Notes: a model not told the origin generated them from the letters alone. Positions 1-9,700 are shown, counted from the first letter of the stretch. The stretch is DNA of 64,000 bases from Novosphingobium naphthalenivorans NBRC 102051 (GCF_001590985.1 NZ_BCTX01000008.1:1-64000), one strand, 5' to 3'. Program-made: numbers and translations.

Positions 1-740
1 AAGGCCACCAGCTCCTCAAAGGCATACTTCTTGGTGCCGAAGCTGCCCGTGAGGTCACGGGCCAACCGGGATGCATGGCCCGTGGCATGCCCCAGCTCAT
101 GCAGGGCTGTGCGATGCCAGTTGATCGGCTCGAAATACGCCTGGGGCGGCGGCACCTGCACATAGTCATGCGACGGGACATAGAAAGCGCGGTCCCCGCC
201 GATGCGGAAGTCGATGCCGGTCGCCCGGATCAGGGCCTCGACCTGTGGTTCGATGAGTCCGGGCGGAGGCGGTGGAGCAACAACGGCGACATCCTCCGGC
301 AGGCCGTCGCATTGCGCCGCGTTGAACACCGTGAAGCGCTTGAGGAACGGGATCGCGGCCGCTTCCTCGCCGGCCTCGCGGGCGCGGCGCTTCTCGTCCT
401 CCGGCGTGAAACGGTCGGCATAGACGACGGTGGTGCCGCGTTCGCCCCGGCGGACATTGCTGCCGAGCGACAGGGCCTGGCGGAAGGTGAGCCAGCTCTG
501 GCCGGGAAAGCCGTGCTGGATCACCGCGCCCCAGAGGATCAGCACATTGATCCCCGAATAATGCCGCCCGGTCGCGGTGTTCCTCGGCATGGCGAGGGGC
601 GCCTTGACCGAGGCCGATCCCCAGGGTTGGACCCAGGGGAAGCGGCCTGCCTCCAGCTCGGCGATGATCTTGCTGGTGATGTCGTCGTATAGGCTCGCAC
701 GGTCGGAGCCGGCACGCCCGTTGCGGTCGTTCCTGAACAT
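1..740 (-). CDS. ArdC-like antirestriction protein (3' end beyond window)
   Basis: Read on the minus strand, an open frame starts at ATG 740 and runs off the left edge. The N-terminal part resembles the ArdC single-stranded-DNA-binding domain (YDDITSKIIAELEAG, then GINVLILW). It is followed by the start of a zincin metallopeptidase domain with HELGH at about positions 91-105 and the family run GHASRLARDLTGSFGTKKYA. ArdC proteins are carried by conjugative plasmids and integrative elements and protect incoming DNA from restriction. The gene is divergent from the DUF6088 gene at 978. It marks this side of the window as mobile-element DNA that continues to the left. The family call is firm; activity in this element is inferred. 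Confidence 0.88.
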   Translation of the reverse strand, partial: MFRNDRNGRAGSDRASLYDDITSKIIAELEAGRFPWVQPWGSASVKAPLAMPRNTATGRHYSGINVLILWGAVIQHGFPGQSWLTFRQALSLGSNVRRGERGTTVVYADRFTPEDEKRRAREAGEEAAAIPFLKRFTVFNAAQCDGLPEDVAVVAPPPPPGLIEPQVEALIRATGIDFRIGGDRAFYVPSHDYVQVPPPQAYFEPINWHRTALHELGHATGHASRLARDLTGSFGTKKYAFEELVA

Positions 741-938
741 CGCGGTTCTCCGCGACGGGCGCCGGAGACCCTTCTCCAGCCCTCAACCCGTCACGGAAAT
801 CCCGTCCGCACTCTCACTCTACTGGGGGCGTTGCGGGGATCTCCCCGCAGAAGGGGGCGGCCGAGACCCTGGCTCGGCCGCGGGGGAAGGCTTTCCCCCT
901 TATCCGGTCTTCTTCTTTCAGGTGGGCTTCCTTGAGAC

Positions 939-966
939 TGTCAGAAAACTGCATATGTTCCTGACA
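939..966. promoter_or_regulatory. Inverted repeat upstream of DUF6088 gene, candidate operator
   Basis: TGTCAG at 939-944 faces CTGACA at 961-966, with further partial symmetry inside (AAAAC against GTTC). It ends 11 bases before the ATG at 978, so a bound protein would block transcription or translation start. AbiEi-type antitoxins are known to autoregulate through inverted repeats, so self-repression is the simplest reading. A TGTCAG core also occurs in front of the defence operon at 3408 and 3436. Confidence 0.45.
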
Positions 967-977
967 AGGGAAAGACG

Positions 978-1571
978 ATGACTCGGCTGTCCGAACAGAT
1001 TCTGGCGCATGCGGCGGGGCTGCCCGAAGGCGCCCCGGTGTCTGCCAAGAGCCTGCTGCATCTCGGAAACCGGACGGCCGTGGATCAGGCGTTGTCGCGC
1101 CTGGCGGAGCGCAGGCAGCTCATCCGCGCCGGTCGCGGCGTCTATCTGCGCCCCATCGCCAGCCGATTCGGCACACGCACGCCTTCGGTCGAGCAGGTTG
1201 TTGATGCCCTTGCGACCCAAAAGGGAGAGATCATCGTCTCGAACGGCGCCGCCGCGGCGAACGTCCTTGGCTTGACGACGCAGGTGCCCGTCCGCTCGGT
1301 CTATCTGACCTCCGGACGCAGCCGAAAGATGCACCTCGGCAAGCAGGTCGTTGAATTGCGGCACGCGCCGCGCTGGCAATTGGCCCTGGCCAACCGGCTG
1401 GCAGGGGATGCCGTGCGGGCGCTGGCCTGGCTCGGCCCGGAAAAGGCAGAGGCCGCGCTCACGACATTGAAGCGGAAAATGCCGCCTGACGCATTCGCCG
1501 AGCTGGTTGCTGCTGCGCCCCAGCTTCCAACATGGCTCGCGCAGGCCATCGGGAAGGCAGCGTATTGCTGA
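978..1571 (+). CDS. DUF6088 / AbiEi-like antitoxin, without a partner toxin
   Basis: A 197-residue protein with an N-terminal winged-helix region (VSAKSLLHLGNRTAVDQALS, then RRQLIRAGRGVYL) and a C-terminal domain of the DUF6088 type (VSNGAAAANVLGLTTQ, VYLTSGRSRKMHLG). It resembles the AbiEi antitoxin of abortive-infection AbiE systems. Such genes are normally followed at once by an AbiEii-type nucleotidyltransferase toxin. Here the next 130 bases code for nothing recognisable and the following gene is on the other strand, so the antitoxin stands alone. The start has a GGGAAAG ribosome-binding site. It may be a decayed pair, a stand-alone repressor, or an anti-toxin against toxins elsewhere. 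Confidence 0.75.
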   Translation: MTRLSEQILAHAAGLPEGAPVSAKSLLHLGNRTAVDQALSRLAERRQLIRAGRGVYLRPIASRFGTRTPSVEQVVDALATQKGEIIVSNGAAAANVLGLTTQVPVRSVYLTSGRSRKMHLGKQVVELRHAPRWQLALANRLAGDAVRALAWLGPEKAEAALTTLKRKMPPDAFAELVAAAPQLPTWLAQAIGKAAYC

Positions 1572-1707
1572 GATATTCCTTTCATTTGTCGGCTGTCGGC
1601 CTTTGGGGCGCCGTCGACCATCCAGGCTGTCCGTGTCCACCAGCCCGGGAAACTCGGACACGGCCGAAGCAGGCCCTCTGGCCACTATGGCATGCAGCTT
1701 CAGGCCT

Positions 1708-2379
1708 TCATGGCACGACCGGGTAAAAGGGCTTGCCCCAGTCCTTGTCGGGATTGTCCATCATCAGATCGGCGAACACGGGCATGAGGAAGCCGAGGAT
1801 GGCTGCGCCATCGCGGACCTGGGTGCGGTTGATGCCGCTGTTCCAGGTCGAGCCGCCATGGACAAGTTGATTGCGCAATACGTAAAGCCGGTCGAAGACA
1901 AAGCTGAGAACGCGCCTGGTATCGCCGCTTTGGACCGCCTGCGCGAAAGCACGCGAGGACGCTTTGAAGCGCTCCTCCCAATCTTCGAAACCAGCGATTC
2001 CGTTATGGTGCTGCCAGAACGGATTGAAGACGTAGCGGTTGTCCATCAGCAGCCGCACCGGTCCCGAAAAGCGCTGCCAGATCGCGCCATAGATCCGGCG
2101 CTGGTCGTCGAGCGCAATCAGCCTGCCGAAGAAGTCGGCGAAGGCGGCACGCTCGCCCGGCTGGATCGTCTGGAACTCTCCTTCGTCGGCGTAGGCGGCG
2201 TTGAACGCGATCCACAGGAAAATGAAACGGGCATCGTCATCTGCCCCACAAGCTTCGGCGCGGCCGATCCAGCTAAGGGCGCGATGGACGCGCAGGCTCA
2301 TGGTCGGCGGAAAGCCGTCGCGGATCGCACGCTGCTTGGTCTTCAGTTCTGCATGGGTGATGCCGGTCTTTGTCGTCAT
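1708..2379 (-). CDS. HEPN-domain protein, putative RNase effector
   Basis: A 223-residue, mostly helical protein that ends in a HEPN-type motif: R169-N170 followed by three residues and H174 (VLRNQLVHGG). This is the R-x4-6-H signature of HEPN ribonucleases. The N-terminal half (FIFLWIAFNAAY) matches Apea/MAE_28990-like HEPN proteins. It lies 20 bases downstream of the WYL regulator on the same strand, so the two are probably one transcript. HEPN proteins in defence islands commonly act as RNA-cutting abortive-infection effectors. Whether it works with the divergent operon or alone is inference. Some HEPN proteins in this class lack nuclease activity. Confidence 0.72.
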   Translation of the reverse strand: MTTKTGITHAELKTKQRAIRDGFPPTMSLRVHRALSWIGRAEACGADDDARFIFLWIAFNAAYADEGEFQTIQPGERAAFADFFGRLIALDDQRRIYGAIWQRFSGPVRLLMDNRYVFNPFWQHHNGIAGFEDWEERFKASSRAFAQAVQSGDTRRVLSFVFDRLYVLRNQLVHGGSTWNSGINRTQVRDGAAILGFLMPVFADLMMDNPDKDWGKPFYPVVP

Positions 2380-2399
2380 TCCGCTTCATTCCCGTTGTC

Positions 2400-3383
2400 T
2401 CATGGCAGGGCGTCGAAATCGCTCCTGCGGTGGTTTTCGACCAAGGTGCGCAGTTCCTCGGGCGCGATGACCTCGACCGCGTCGCCCCATTGATAAAGAT
2501 GCCAGGCCATCTCGAGCCAGCCCGCGGCATGAAAGCGCACGATCAGGCTGCCATCCTCTTGCGCTTCAACGACCTGTCTTGGGTGAAAGCAAAACTCAGC
2601 TGCCCGCGCTGCCGCGTGCGGTGCGAAACGCCAGATGACCTCGTCATATTGAGCCGGGTCCTGGTAGACGCCGAAGGATTGCGCTGCATAATCCTCCAGC
2701 GAAAAGCCGGGCATCAGGCTGAAGCTTTCGTCCAGGGTCTGGGCGCTCAGGATCTGGTCCATCCGGAAGTTCAGCATGTCTTCACCGCGTGCCGGCTGGC
2801 GCGCCACCAGATAACTGCGATGTCCAAGCAGGAGACCGTGGGGCTCGATGATTCGTTCGGGTGCGTCCTCGGTTCGGTAGCGCAGCCGCAGGCGGAACGG
2901 GCCGCGTAGCCCCTCGATTACGGCGTCCAGCACCGCCGGCGCCAGATTGACCCTGGGGCCGGGGCGGGTGACTGATCCCATCGCCAGAAGGACAGCCTCG
3001 ACATCGGTTTCGGTGCGCAGGGCGTCGCGCGGTGTCAGTCGAGCCAGAAGTCCGTCGCGCAGATCCTCCAGTGCGGATGCATGGCGCAGGCGGCCATCGC
3101 CGCGCGCCGTTCTACCGGCGATCTCCAGCGCTTCGATCGCCGTTTCCTGACGGGGCTGGAGTCGGTCGAGCACTGTGTCGGCGACACGCCAGCGCCGCCG
3201 CCGGTCTGGGCCGTCCACCGTGTCGACGTTGGTGAATACGGTCTCCAGCGCGTCGGTCATGCGTTGTGCCGTGCGGTGCGAGACGCCGAATTCCTCACAG
3301 ATCTCATCGAGGCCGATTCCCATCCGCCGGGTGGCGGCCATGCGTGCCAGCCTGATCAGATCCTGAGCCTTGGAGAACGACAT
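2400..3383 (-). CDS. WYL-domain transcriptional regulator (BrxR/PafC-like)
   Basis: A 327-residue protein with an N-terminal winged helix-turn-helix (about 1-70, LDEICEEFGVSHRTAQRMTD), a central WYL domain with IIEPHGLLLGHRSYLVAR at about 180-200, and a C-terminal WCX-like domain. WYL proteins of this architecture (BrxR, CapW) repress phage-defence operons and are thought to sense a ligand such as nucleic acid. This gene starts 117 bases from, and divergent to, the five-gene operon at 3501, with repeated TGTCA motifs in the gap. It is therefore the likely repressor of that operon and of its own operon with the HEPN gene. Confidence 0.85.
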   Translation of the reverse strand: MSFSKAQDLIRLARMAATRRMGIGLDEICEEFGVSHRTAQRMTDALETVFTNVDTVDGPDRRRRWRVADTVLDRLQPRQETAIEALEIAGRTARGDGRLRHASALEDLRDGLLARLTPRDALRTETDVEAVLLAMGSVTRPGPRVNLAPAVLDAVIEGLRGPFRLRLRYRTEDAPERIIEPHGLLLGHRSYLVARQPARGEDMLNFRMDQILSAQTLDESFSLMPGFSLEDYAAQSFGVYQDPAQYDEVIWRFAPHAAARAAEFCFHPRQVVEAQEDGSLIVRFHAAGWLEMAWHLYQWGDAVEVIAPEELRTLVENHRRSDFDALP

Positions 3384-3404
3384 GATCCAAATCCCGGCCG
3401 TGGA

Positions 3405-3442
3405 CTATGTCAGATATTGACACCCACGCACGCTATGTCAGA
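3405..3442. promoter_or_regulatory. Repeated operator-like sites between WYL gene and defence operon
   Basis: The 10-mer CTATGTCAGA occurs twice in direct orientation, at 3405-3414 and 3433-3442, 28 bases apart start to start. The first copy is also the left half of a perfect inverted repeat, TGTCA-GATAT-TGACA (3408-3422). They sit in the 117-base divergent gap, so one regulator bound here could control both directions. The neighbouring WYL protein is the natural candidate. Spacing near three helical turns suggests two dimers on one face. Binding is inferred. Confidence 0.55.
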
Positions 3443-3500
3443 GCTTGCAGTCTGTCGAGATGCAAGTCTTGTCGGGACTGCGCTCGCGCAGGGGGCGGTA

Positions 3501-6500
3501 ATGCGAAGTATTGAGGGCGGCCGGATACTATTGTCCGCATCGGATCTGATGCGGTTTATGGGGTGCACCCACGCGACCGCGCTCGATCTCGCTTACATGC
3601 GAGGCAAAGGCCCGGTGCCCCGCGAGGACAGCGATGACGCCGCTTTGCTCCAGAAGCAGGGCGATGCCCATGAAGCTGCCCATCTGGCGAAGCTGAAAGC
3701 GTCGGGCGTTTCGGTCGTCGAGATCGCTCGGTCCGACCTTGCCGACAACGCGGAGACGACGCGCGCCGCCTTGGCGGGAGGCCCGCAGATCGTCTTTCAG
3801 GGAGCGCTGCTCGGCGACAATTGGGGGGGCTGGTCAGATTTTCTCGAGCGCGTCGAGCGCCCGTCGGATCTTGGCCCCTTCAGCTATGAAGTCACCGACA
3901 CCAAACTCAAGCGGCGTCCCCATCCCAAACATGTGCTGCAACTGGTGCTCTACTCGGACCTGCTGACCGAGGTTCAGGGCGTCGCCCCCGAGTTTGCCCA
4001 TGTCGAACTCGGCGATGGAAGCCGGGCGCAGCTACGGCTCGCCGACTATCAGGCCTATGCGCGTATGGCGCGCCAGCGACTCGAGGCTTTCCTAGAAAAC
4101 CCGGCGCCGACCCGGCCGATCCCCTGTGCCGATTGCGGGCTCTGCCGCTGGGGCGATCACTGCGAAAGCTTCTGGCAGACCGAGGACAGCCTGTTCAACG
4201 TCGCGAATATCAGCCGCAGCCAGGTCAAAAAACTCGAGGCATCCGGCATCGCGACGATGGAAGCGCTGGCCGGGCTCGACCACCCGATCCGCGGCATGGC
4301 CGAAAACACACGGGCACGTCTCGTGATTCAGGCCCGTCTGCAACATGCCCGCAAGACGGGGGCGCCCGCCTTCGAGCTGCGCTTGCCCGATCCCGGCAAG
4401 GGCTTCGATCTGCTGCCGGAGCCGCAGCCGGGCGACATCTTCTACGATATTGAGGGCGACCCGCATTACGAAGGCGGCCTTGAATATCTCCATGGCGTCT
4501 GGCTCGACGGCCAGTTCAAGGCCTTCTGGGCGCATGACCATGCCGCCGAAGCCCAGGCCTTGTCCGAGCTGCTCGATTTCTTCCGGGAAAGGCTCACCGC
4601 TTTTCCCCAAGCGCGCATCTATCACTATGCGTCTTACGAGATCACCGCCTTGCGGCGGCTGACCGCCAAATACGGGATCGGTGAGGCCTTCCTGGACCGC
4701 CTGCTGCGCGAGCGACGCTTTGTCGATCTCTTCGCCGTGGTGCGCGGCGCGCTCATCGGTTCGGAAGCCAACTACTCCATCAAGTCGATGGAAGCTTTCT
4801 ATGGGCGCAAGCGCGATGGGGAGGTGAAAACGGCGGGCGGCTCGGTCGTGGCCTATGAGCGCTGGCGCGAAACCGGCGAGCAGCAGATCCTCGATGAGAT
4901 CGAGGATTATAACCACATCGACTGTGTCTCGACCGAGGAGTTGCGCGACTGGCTGGTCAGCATCCGGCCTGCGGCGCCATGGCCGGTCCTGGCCGTGGAT
5001 GCCGGCGACAAGGAGGCCGAGGAAGACGCCGATACGCAGGCTCTGCGCGCGAAGCTCGCCGCGACCGACCTGCCGCAGGACCGACAAGACATGTTGTTCA
5101 ACCTCGGCCTGTTCCACAAGCGCGAGGCCAAGCCGGCGCAATGGGCGGTTTTCGACAGCACAGGTAAGGACGAGGACGATCTGATCGACGATCTCGCCGC
5201 TTTGGCCGGCCTGGAAGCGATCGGCCCCGCCGAACCGGTCAAGCGCTCGATGATGCGCCGCTATCGCTTTCCGGCGCAGGAAACCAAGCTGCGTGCTGGC
5301 CGCAGCGCGACAGTCCCGGTCGTCGATGGGCCGCCGGCCAGTATCAGCATCGAGGAACTGGATCGCACCACCCGGATCGTCGCGGTCAAGGCTGGCTCCG
5401 CCAAAGCCCATCTTTTGGCTGACCGCCTGACGTTACATCCCGACTGGCCGTTGAATACGGACGTCATTGCTGCGGCTTTGCACGACGTGATCGAGGATCA
5501 ATGCGGCGCACGCCGCCTGACCGCGATCGATGATCTGCTGGCGCGCGCCGCGCCGCGTCTTGTGACGGGCGCGCGCGCGGATCTGCTGGATGGCGCTGAT
5601 CCGTTGACGGGTACGATCGCGGCAATTGCCGCCATGGACGGCACCGTGCTGCCGATCCAGGGACCACCGGGAACCGGCAAGACCTATGTCACCGCCCGGG
5701 CGATCCTGTCGCTGGTGCGCCAGGGCCACCGCGTCGGCGTTGCCTCGAACAGCCATGAGGCCATCCGCAATGTGCTGATGGGATGCCTCGCCGCGCAGGA
5801 AGATGGCGACCCTGTCCGTGGCCTGTGCATCGCTCACAAGGTCGGCAGCGGCGAGGATGGCTATCCGGACAATTTTACCGGCGTCATCCGCTCCACCGCC
5901 AATGATGATCCTTTATGGAGCCGCGCCCATGTGGTTGGCGGCACGGCCTTCTTCTTTGCCCGCCCCGAACAGGAGCAGGCGCTCGATTGGCTGTTCGTCG
6001 ATGAGGCCGGGCAGGTCGGGCTCGCCAATATGGTCGCCATGGGCCGGTGTGCGCGCAACATCGTGCTGGTCGGCGATCCGCGTCAATTGCCGCAAGTCAT
6101 CCAGGGCGCGCATCCTGATCCGGCAAACCTGTCGTGTCTGGAATGGATGCTGGGCGATCACGCCACGATCCCGCCCGATCGCGGCATCTTCCTGCCGGTT
6201 TCGCGCCGGATGCATCCCGATGTCTGCGCGTTCATATCGCGGCAGGTCTATGAAAGCAGGCTTGCCAGCGCTCCTGATACTGCCGTCCAGGCCATAGGCG
6301 GGACGGGCGGTCCCGAAGCCGGCGCTTTCTGGGTGCCGGTCGCGCATGAGGGCAATGCCCAGATCGCGGCCGAGGAGGTCGCTGCCATTCGGGCGACGAT
6401 CACGGATCTGCTGACGGGAACCTGGACTGACAAGGATGGGACAACGCGCCCCGTTTGTCCCGCCGACATCATCGTCGTCGCGCCTTACAATGCACAGGTC

Positions 6501-6794
6501 AACGCCCTTCAGGATGCCTTGCCCGCCGCCATCCGTGTCGGCACGGTGGACAAGTTCCAGGGTCAGGAAGCGCCTGTCTGCCTGGTTTCCATGACCGCGT
6601 CGTCGGTCGAGGAAACGCCGCGCGGCATGGATTTTCTGTTCTCGCTCAACCGCATCAATGTCGCCGTCTCGCGCGCCAAAGGCCTGGCGCTCGTCTTCGG
6701 CGCGCCGCGGCTGCGCGAAGCAAAATGCGACACCGTCGAACAGATGCGCCTCGTCAATACGCTGTGCGCATTGCCCGAGTTTGGAGTTCTTTGA
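3501..6794 (+). CDS. TM0106-type RecB-like nuclease / RNase H-like / SF1 helicase fusion
   Basis: About 1097 residues from ATG 3501; the reading frame is open further upstream, but that would run through the WYL promoter region. Residues 1-250 form a RecB/Cas4-like nuclease: motifs WSDFL, EVTDTKL and QLVLYS, with a cysteine near residue 22 and CADCGLCRWGDHC near 208-220 that would hold an Fe-S cluster. Residues about 310-480 are an RNase H-like exonuclease (FYDIEGDP, YHYASYEITALRRL, DYNHIDC). From about 715 there is an SF1 helicase: GPPGTGKT, DEAGQ near 833, GDPRQLP near 857, KFQGQE near 1016 and RINVAVSRAKG near 1050. It is the first gene of the operon; its TGA directly abuts the next ATG. 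It likely unwinds and degrades DNA. Confidence 0.87.
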   Translation: MRSIEGGRILLSASDLMRFMGCTHATALDLAYMRGKGPVPREDSDDAALLQKQGDAHEAAHLAKLKASGVSVVEIARSDLADNAETTRAALAGGPQIVFQGALLGDNWGGWSDFLERVERPSDLGPFSYEVTDTKLKRRPHPKHVLQLVLYSDLLTEVQGVAPEFAHVELGDGSRAQLRLADYQAYARMARQRLEAFLENPAPTRPIPCADCGLCRWGDHCESFWQTEDSLFNVANISRSQVKKLEASGIATMEALAGLDHPIRGMAENTRARLVIQARLQHARKTGAPAFELRLPDPGKGFDLLPEPQPGDIFYDIEGDPHYEGGLEYLHGVWLDGQFKAFWAHDHAAEAQALSELLDFFRERLTAFPQARIYHYASYEITALRRLTAKYGIGEAFLDRLLRERRFVDLFAVVRGALIGSEANYSIKSMEAFYGRKRDGEVKTAGGSVVAYERWRETGEQQILDEIEDYNHIDCVSTEELRDWLVSIRPAAPWPVLAVDAGDKEAEEDADTQALRAKLAATDLPQDRQDMLFNLGLFHKREAKPAQWAVFDSTGKDEDDLIDDLAALAGLEAIGPAEPVKRSMMRRYRFPAQETKLRAGRSATVPVVDGPPASISIEELDRTTRIVAVKAGSAKAHLLADRLTLHPDWPLNTDVIAAALHDVIEDQCGARRLTAIDDLLARAAPRLVTGARADLLDGADPLTGTIAAIAAMDGTVLPIQGPPGTGKTYVTARAILSLVRQGHRVGVASNSHEAIRNVLMGCLAAQEDGDPVRGLCIAHKVGSGEDGYPDNFTGVIRSTANDDPLWSRAHVVGGTAFFFARPEQEQALDWLFVDEAGQVGLANMVAMGRCARNIVLVGDPRQLPQVIQGAHPDPANLSCLEWMLGDHATIPPDRGIFLPVSRRMHPDVCAFISRQVYESRLASAPDTAVQAIGGTGGPEAGAFWVPVAHEGNAQIAAEEVAAIRATITDLLTGTWTDKDGTTRPVCPADIIVVAPYNAQVNALQDALPAAIRVGTVDKFQGQEAPVCLVSMTASSVEETPRGMDFLFSLNRINVAVSRAKGLALVFGAPRLREAKCDTVEQMRLVNTLCALPEFGVL

Positions 6795-9700
6795 ATGTGG
6801 ACGAATTTCGAGGCGCGCCTCGATGAAAATGAGCAGGAACGTCCCATACCGCTGCGACGGGCGCTTTTCGATGTGCTCCGAGGTTCGGGTCTGCGCCCCG
6901 GCGAAGGCGTCACCAAGAAGATGGCGTCCCTTGAATTTGGCGCAGGCGAGCGTCTGCTGTGGGAAATTCAGAATCCGGCCAATATCTTTCTCGATGTAAA
7001 ATGGCGCGATCTGGTCGAGGCGAACGGCTTTGCCACCGAGCTGCGAGCCTATCAAAGTGGTATGAAGGATGGCGGGCGGCATTCCGCCCTTAGCCGCGAC
7101 TGGTCCTTTGGCGATACTGACTGCTTTGTCGTGCGGATCGACAGCGCCGAGGCCCTGCGCCGGCTGATCGGCGTGCTGTTGCAGTCCGACGATGAGCTGG
7201 TGCTCAATCCGGCGGCGGTCACGCGCTGGATCGAGCAGTTACGTCATTTCTTTCCCGCGCTCGACCGCTTCGATCTACCCGACCCGCAATTCGACGAGGC
7301 GGAACGGACCTACAAGCTGGAGATCGCAGCCGAGCTCAAGGCCGCGATCCCGCAGGCCGATTCCGATCAGGCGCTGGCCGACGCCGTCAACGCCGCGCTC
7401 GTCAAAAGCAATCTGCTACAATGGCGCGCCTATTGGCCGATGTCGTCGAAGGGCGACGCCGATCGCGAAAAGCTCTGGCCGGCGTTGCGAACGCTGGTCG
7501 ACGCCGCGCTCGGTACGCCGGACGGCCACGCGGCCGCCCTGGAAATTTTCGTCAACGCATGGATCGCAGCGGTTCCAGACGGCAAGCCAGACCCGGCACG
7601 CCAGATAGCCGAATTCCTGTTCCTCCATCTCGCCCCTGACGATGGCATCTATATTCGCCATTCCGTGCGTCAGGACCTCTGGCGGGAAGCGGTGGGTCGC
7701 CGGTTTCCCGATCATGCGTCGATGGCCGACACCTATCGCGACGAATGGCGCTTCATGCAGGCGGTTCGGCGCGCTTTCGCGGATCGAGGCCTGGCGCCGC
7801 GCGACATGATCGATGTGCAAAGCGCGCTCTGGATCGTCCACAACTACAAGGAAGAGGACACGACTGCCTTTTCGCGCGAGGCGGTCGAGGCGGCGATGGA
7901 TGCCTACGACAGCTACCGCCAGTCGAAGGAGCATAGCTCCATTTTCGATGCCTTTGGCGAGCCGCGTGACTATTGGGTCCGTTCGACACGCGACCGGCCC
8001 AACCGGATCTACCCGTCCAAGCCGATCGTCGGGTTCCTGCGCGGCAAGACGCAGCTCAATGGCGGCTGGGGACAGAAGGCCGATGCCGCCGCCCAACTCC
8101 ATAACGTCGGCTATATCATCGTCGATAGCGACGATGCGCCGGTCACGCCGCCAGAGCGGTACGAGCATCTGATCGGCGATGCCGACCGCATCCGGCTATG
8201 CGCACGCAACTATTATGTCGAACCGGCTCGCGAGAAGAGCGTGAGCGAGGTTGCGATCCGCGCCGGTGATCTCGGCCACGACATGGGTCTACTCGACCGG
8301 CATCCGGCCATCTGTAGCGCGCTCGGGAGCGAAAAATTCCAGCAATGCGCCCAGGTTCCGCCGCCAACGCACACCCTGCCCAATCCCAGCAGTTCCACAG
8401 TTTTCACTTATCAGCTCGCCTCGGCAGAAGGGCACCAAACCATGACGCTTGTACCCGCCACCGCGATGCCCGCTGCCACCAATCTCATCCTTTACGGGCC
8501 GCCGGGAACCGGCAAGACTTATGCGACGGCCTGGGAGGCGGTGCGGCTCTGTCTGGGCGATGTGGCGGCCGATCCTCTTCGCGATGACCGCGATGCCGTG
8601 ATGGTTGAATATCGCCGTCTCGCCGGCGAAGGCCGGATCGAGTTCGTTACCTTTCACCAGTCCTTTTCCTATGAGGATTTCGTCGAGGGGCTGCGGCCGA
8701 CGACCGGTGTGGAACAGGAAGGTGACGACGAGGTCGCCAGCACTTCGGGTGGCTTCAGTCTCAAGCCCCATGGCGGGGTGTTCAAGATCATCAGCGAGAG
8801 GGCGCGTCTCGACACCGGCGATGCGCCGGCCAAGCGGCTCGACCGCTCGCGCGCGATCTACAAGATCGCTCTCGGCCAGCGCGGCAGTCAGGAAGATCGG
8901 ATCCGCGAAGGCCTCGATGGCGGGCTGATCCATCTAGGCTGGGGCGGCGACATTGACTGGTCCGACGAGCGCTTCGACGATTTCGAAGAAATTCGGAAGG
9001 CGTGGAACGACCAGAAGGACCCCGACGCATCCGGCAAGGACCCCAATATCGAGATGCTTTACGCCTTCCGGTCCGGTCTTCAGGTGGACGACTATGTCGT
9101 TATCTCTGATGGCCGCGACAGCTATCGCGCCTTTGGCCGCGTGAGCGGTGAGTATTATTTCGATGCTGATGCGGCCGTCCACCCGCACCGGCGCCGCGTC
9201 GAATGGATATGGCGCGATGACAATGGCGCCGAGCGCGCGCCTTTCTACGCCCGGAATTTTCGCCGCCAGTCGGCCTATCGGCTCGATCCAGACCGGATCG
9301 ACTGGGATGCGCTTGAAGCCGTGGTAATCGACCCTAATGCCGAGCGGCCGGTGGCCGGTGCGCGACCGCATGTCCTCATCATCGACGAGATCAACAGAGC
9401 TAATATCTCCAAGGTGTTCGGCGAGCTGATCACGCTGCTCGAAGTCGACAAGCGGCTCGGCTGCGAAAACGAGGTCAGGGTCCGGCTTCCCTATTCCGGG
9501 ACCAGTTTCGGTGTGCCGGCCAACCTGCACATCATCGGTACAATGAACACGGCAGATCGCTCGATCGCGCTGCTCGATACCGCCTTGCGCCGCCGCTTCA
9601 CCTTCCGCGAGCTGATGCCGGACGTTGAGGAACTGCGCCGGGCGCTGGCGGCACGGCAGCTTGATGCCGAAGATCTCGATGGGATTGATCTGTGCAAGCT

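Noticed and set aside
1532..1726. Possible AbiEii toxin remnant after the DUF6088 gene
   Set aside because: The short frame there has no nucleotidyltransferase motif and looks like noise.
3081..3500. Extended start of the nuclease-helicase gene
   Set aside because: Would run through the WYL gene start and its repeated operator sites; ATG 3501 follows a GGGGGCGG site and gives a normal N-terminus.
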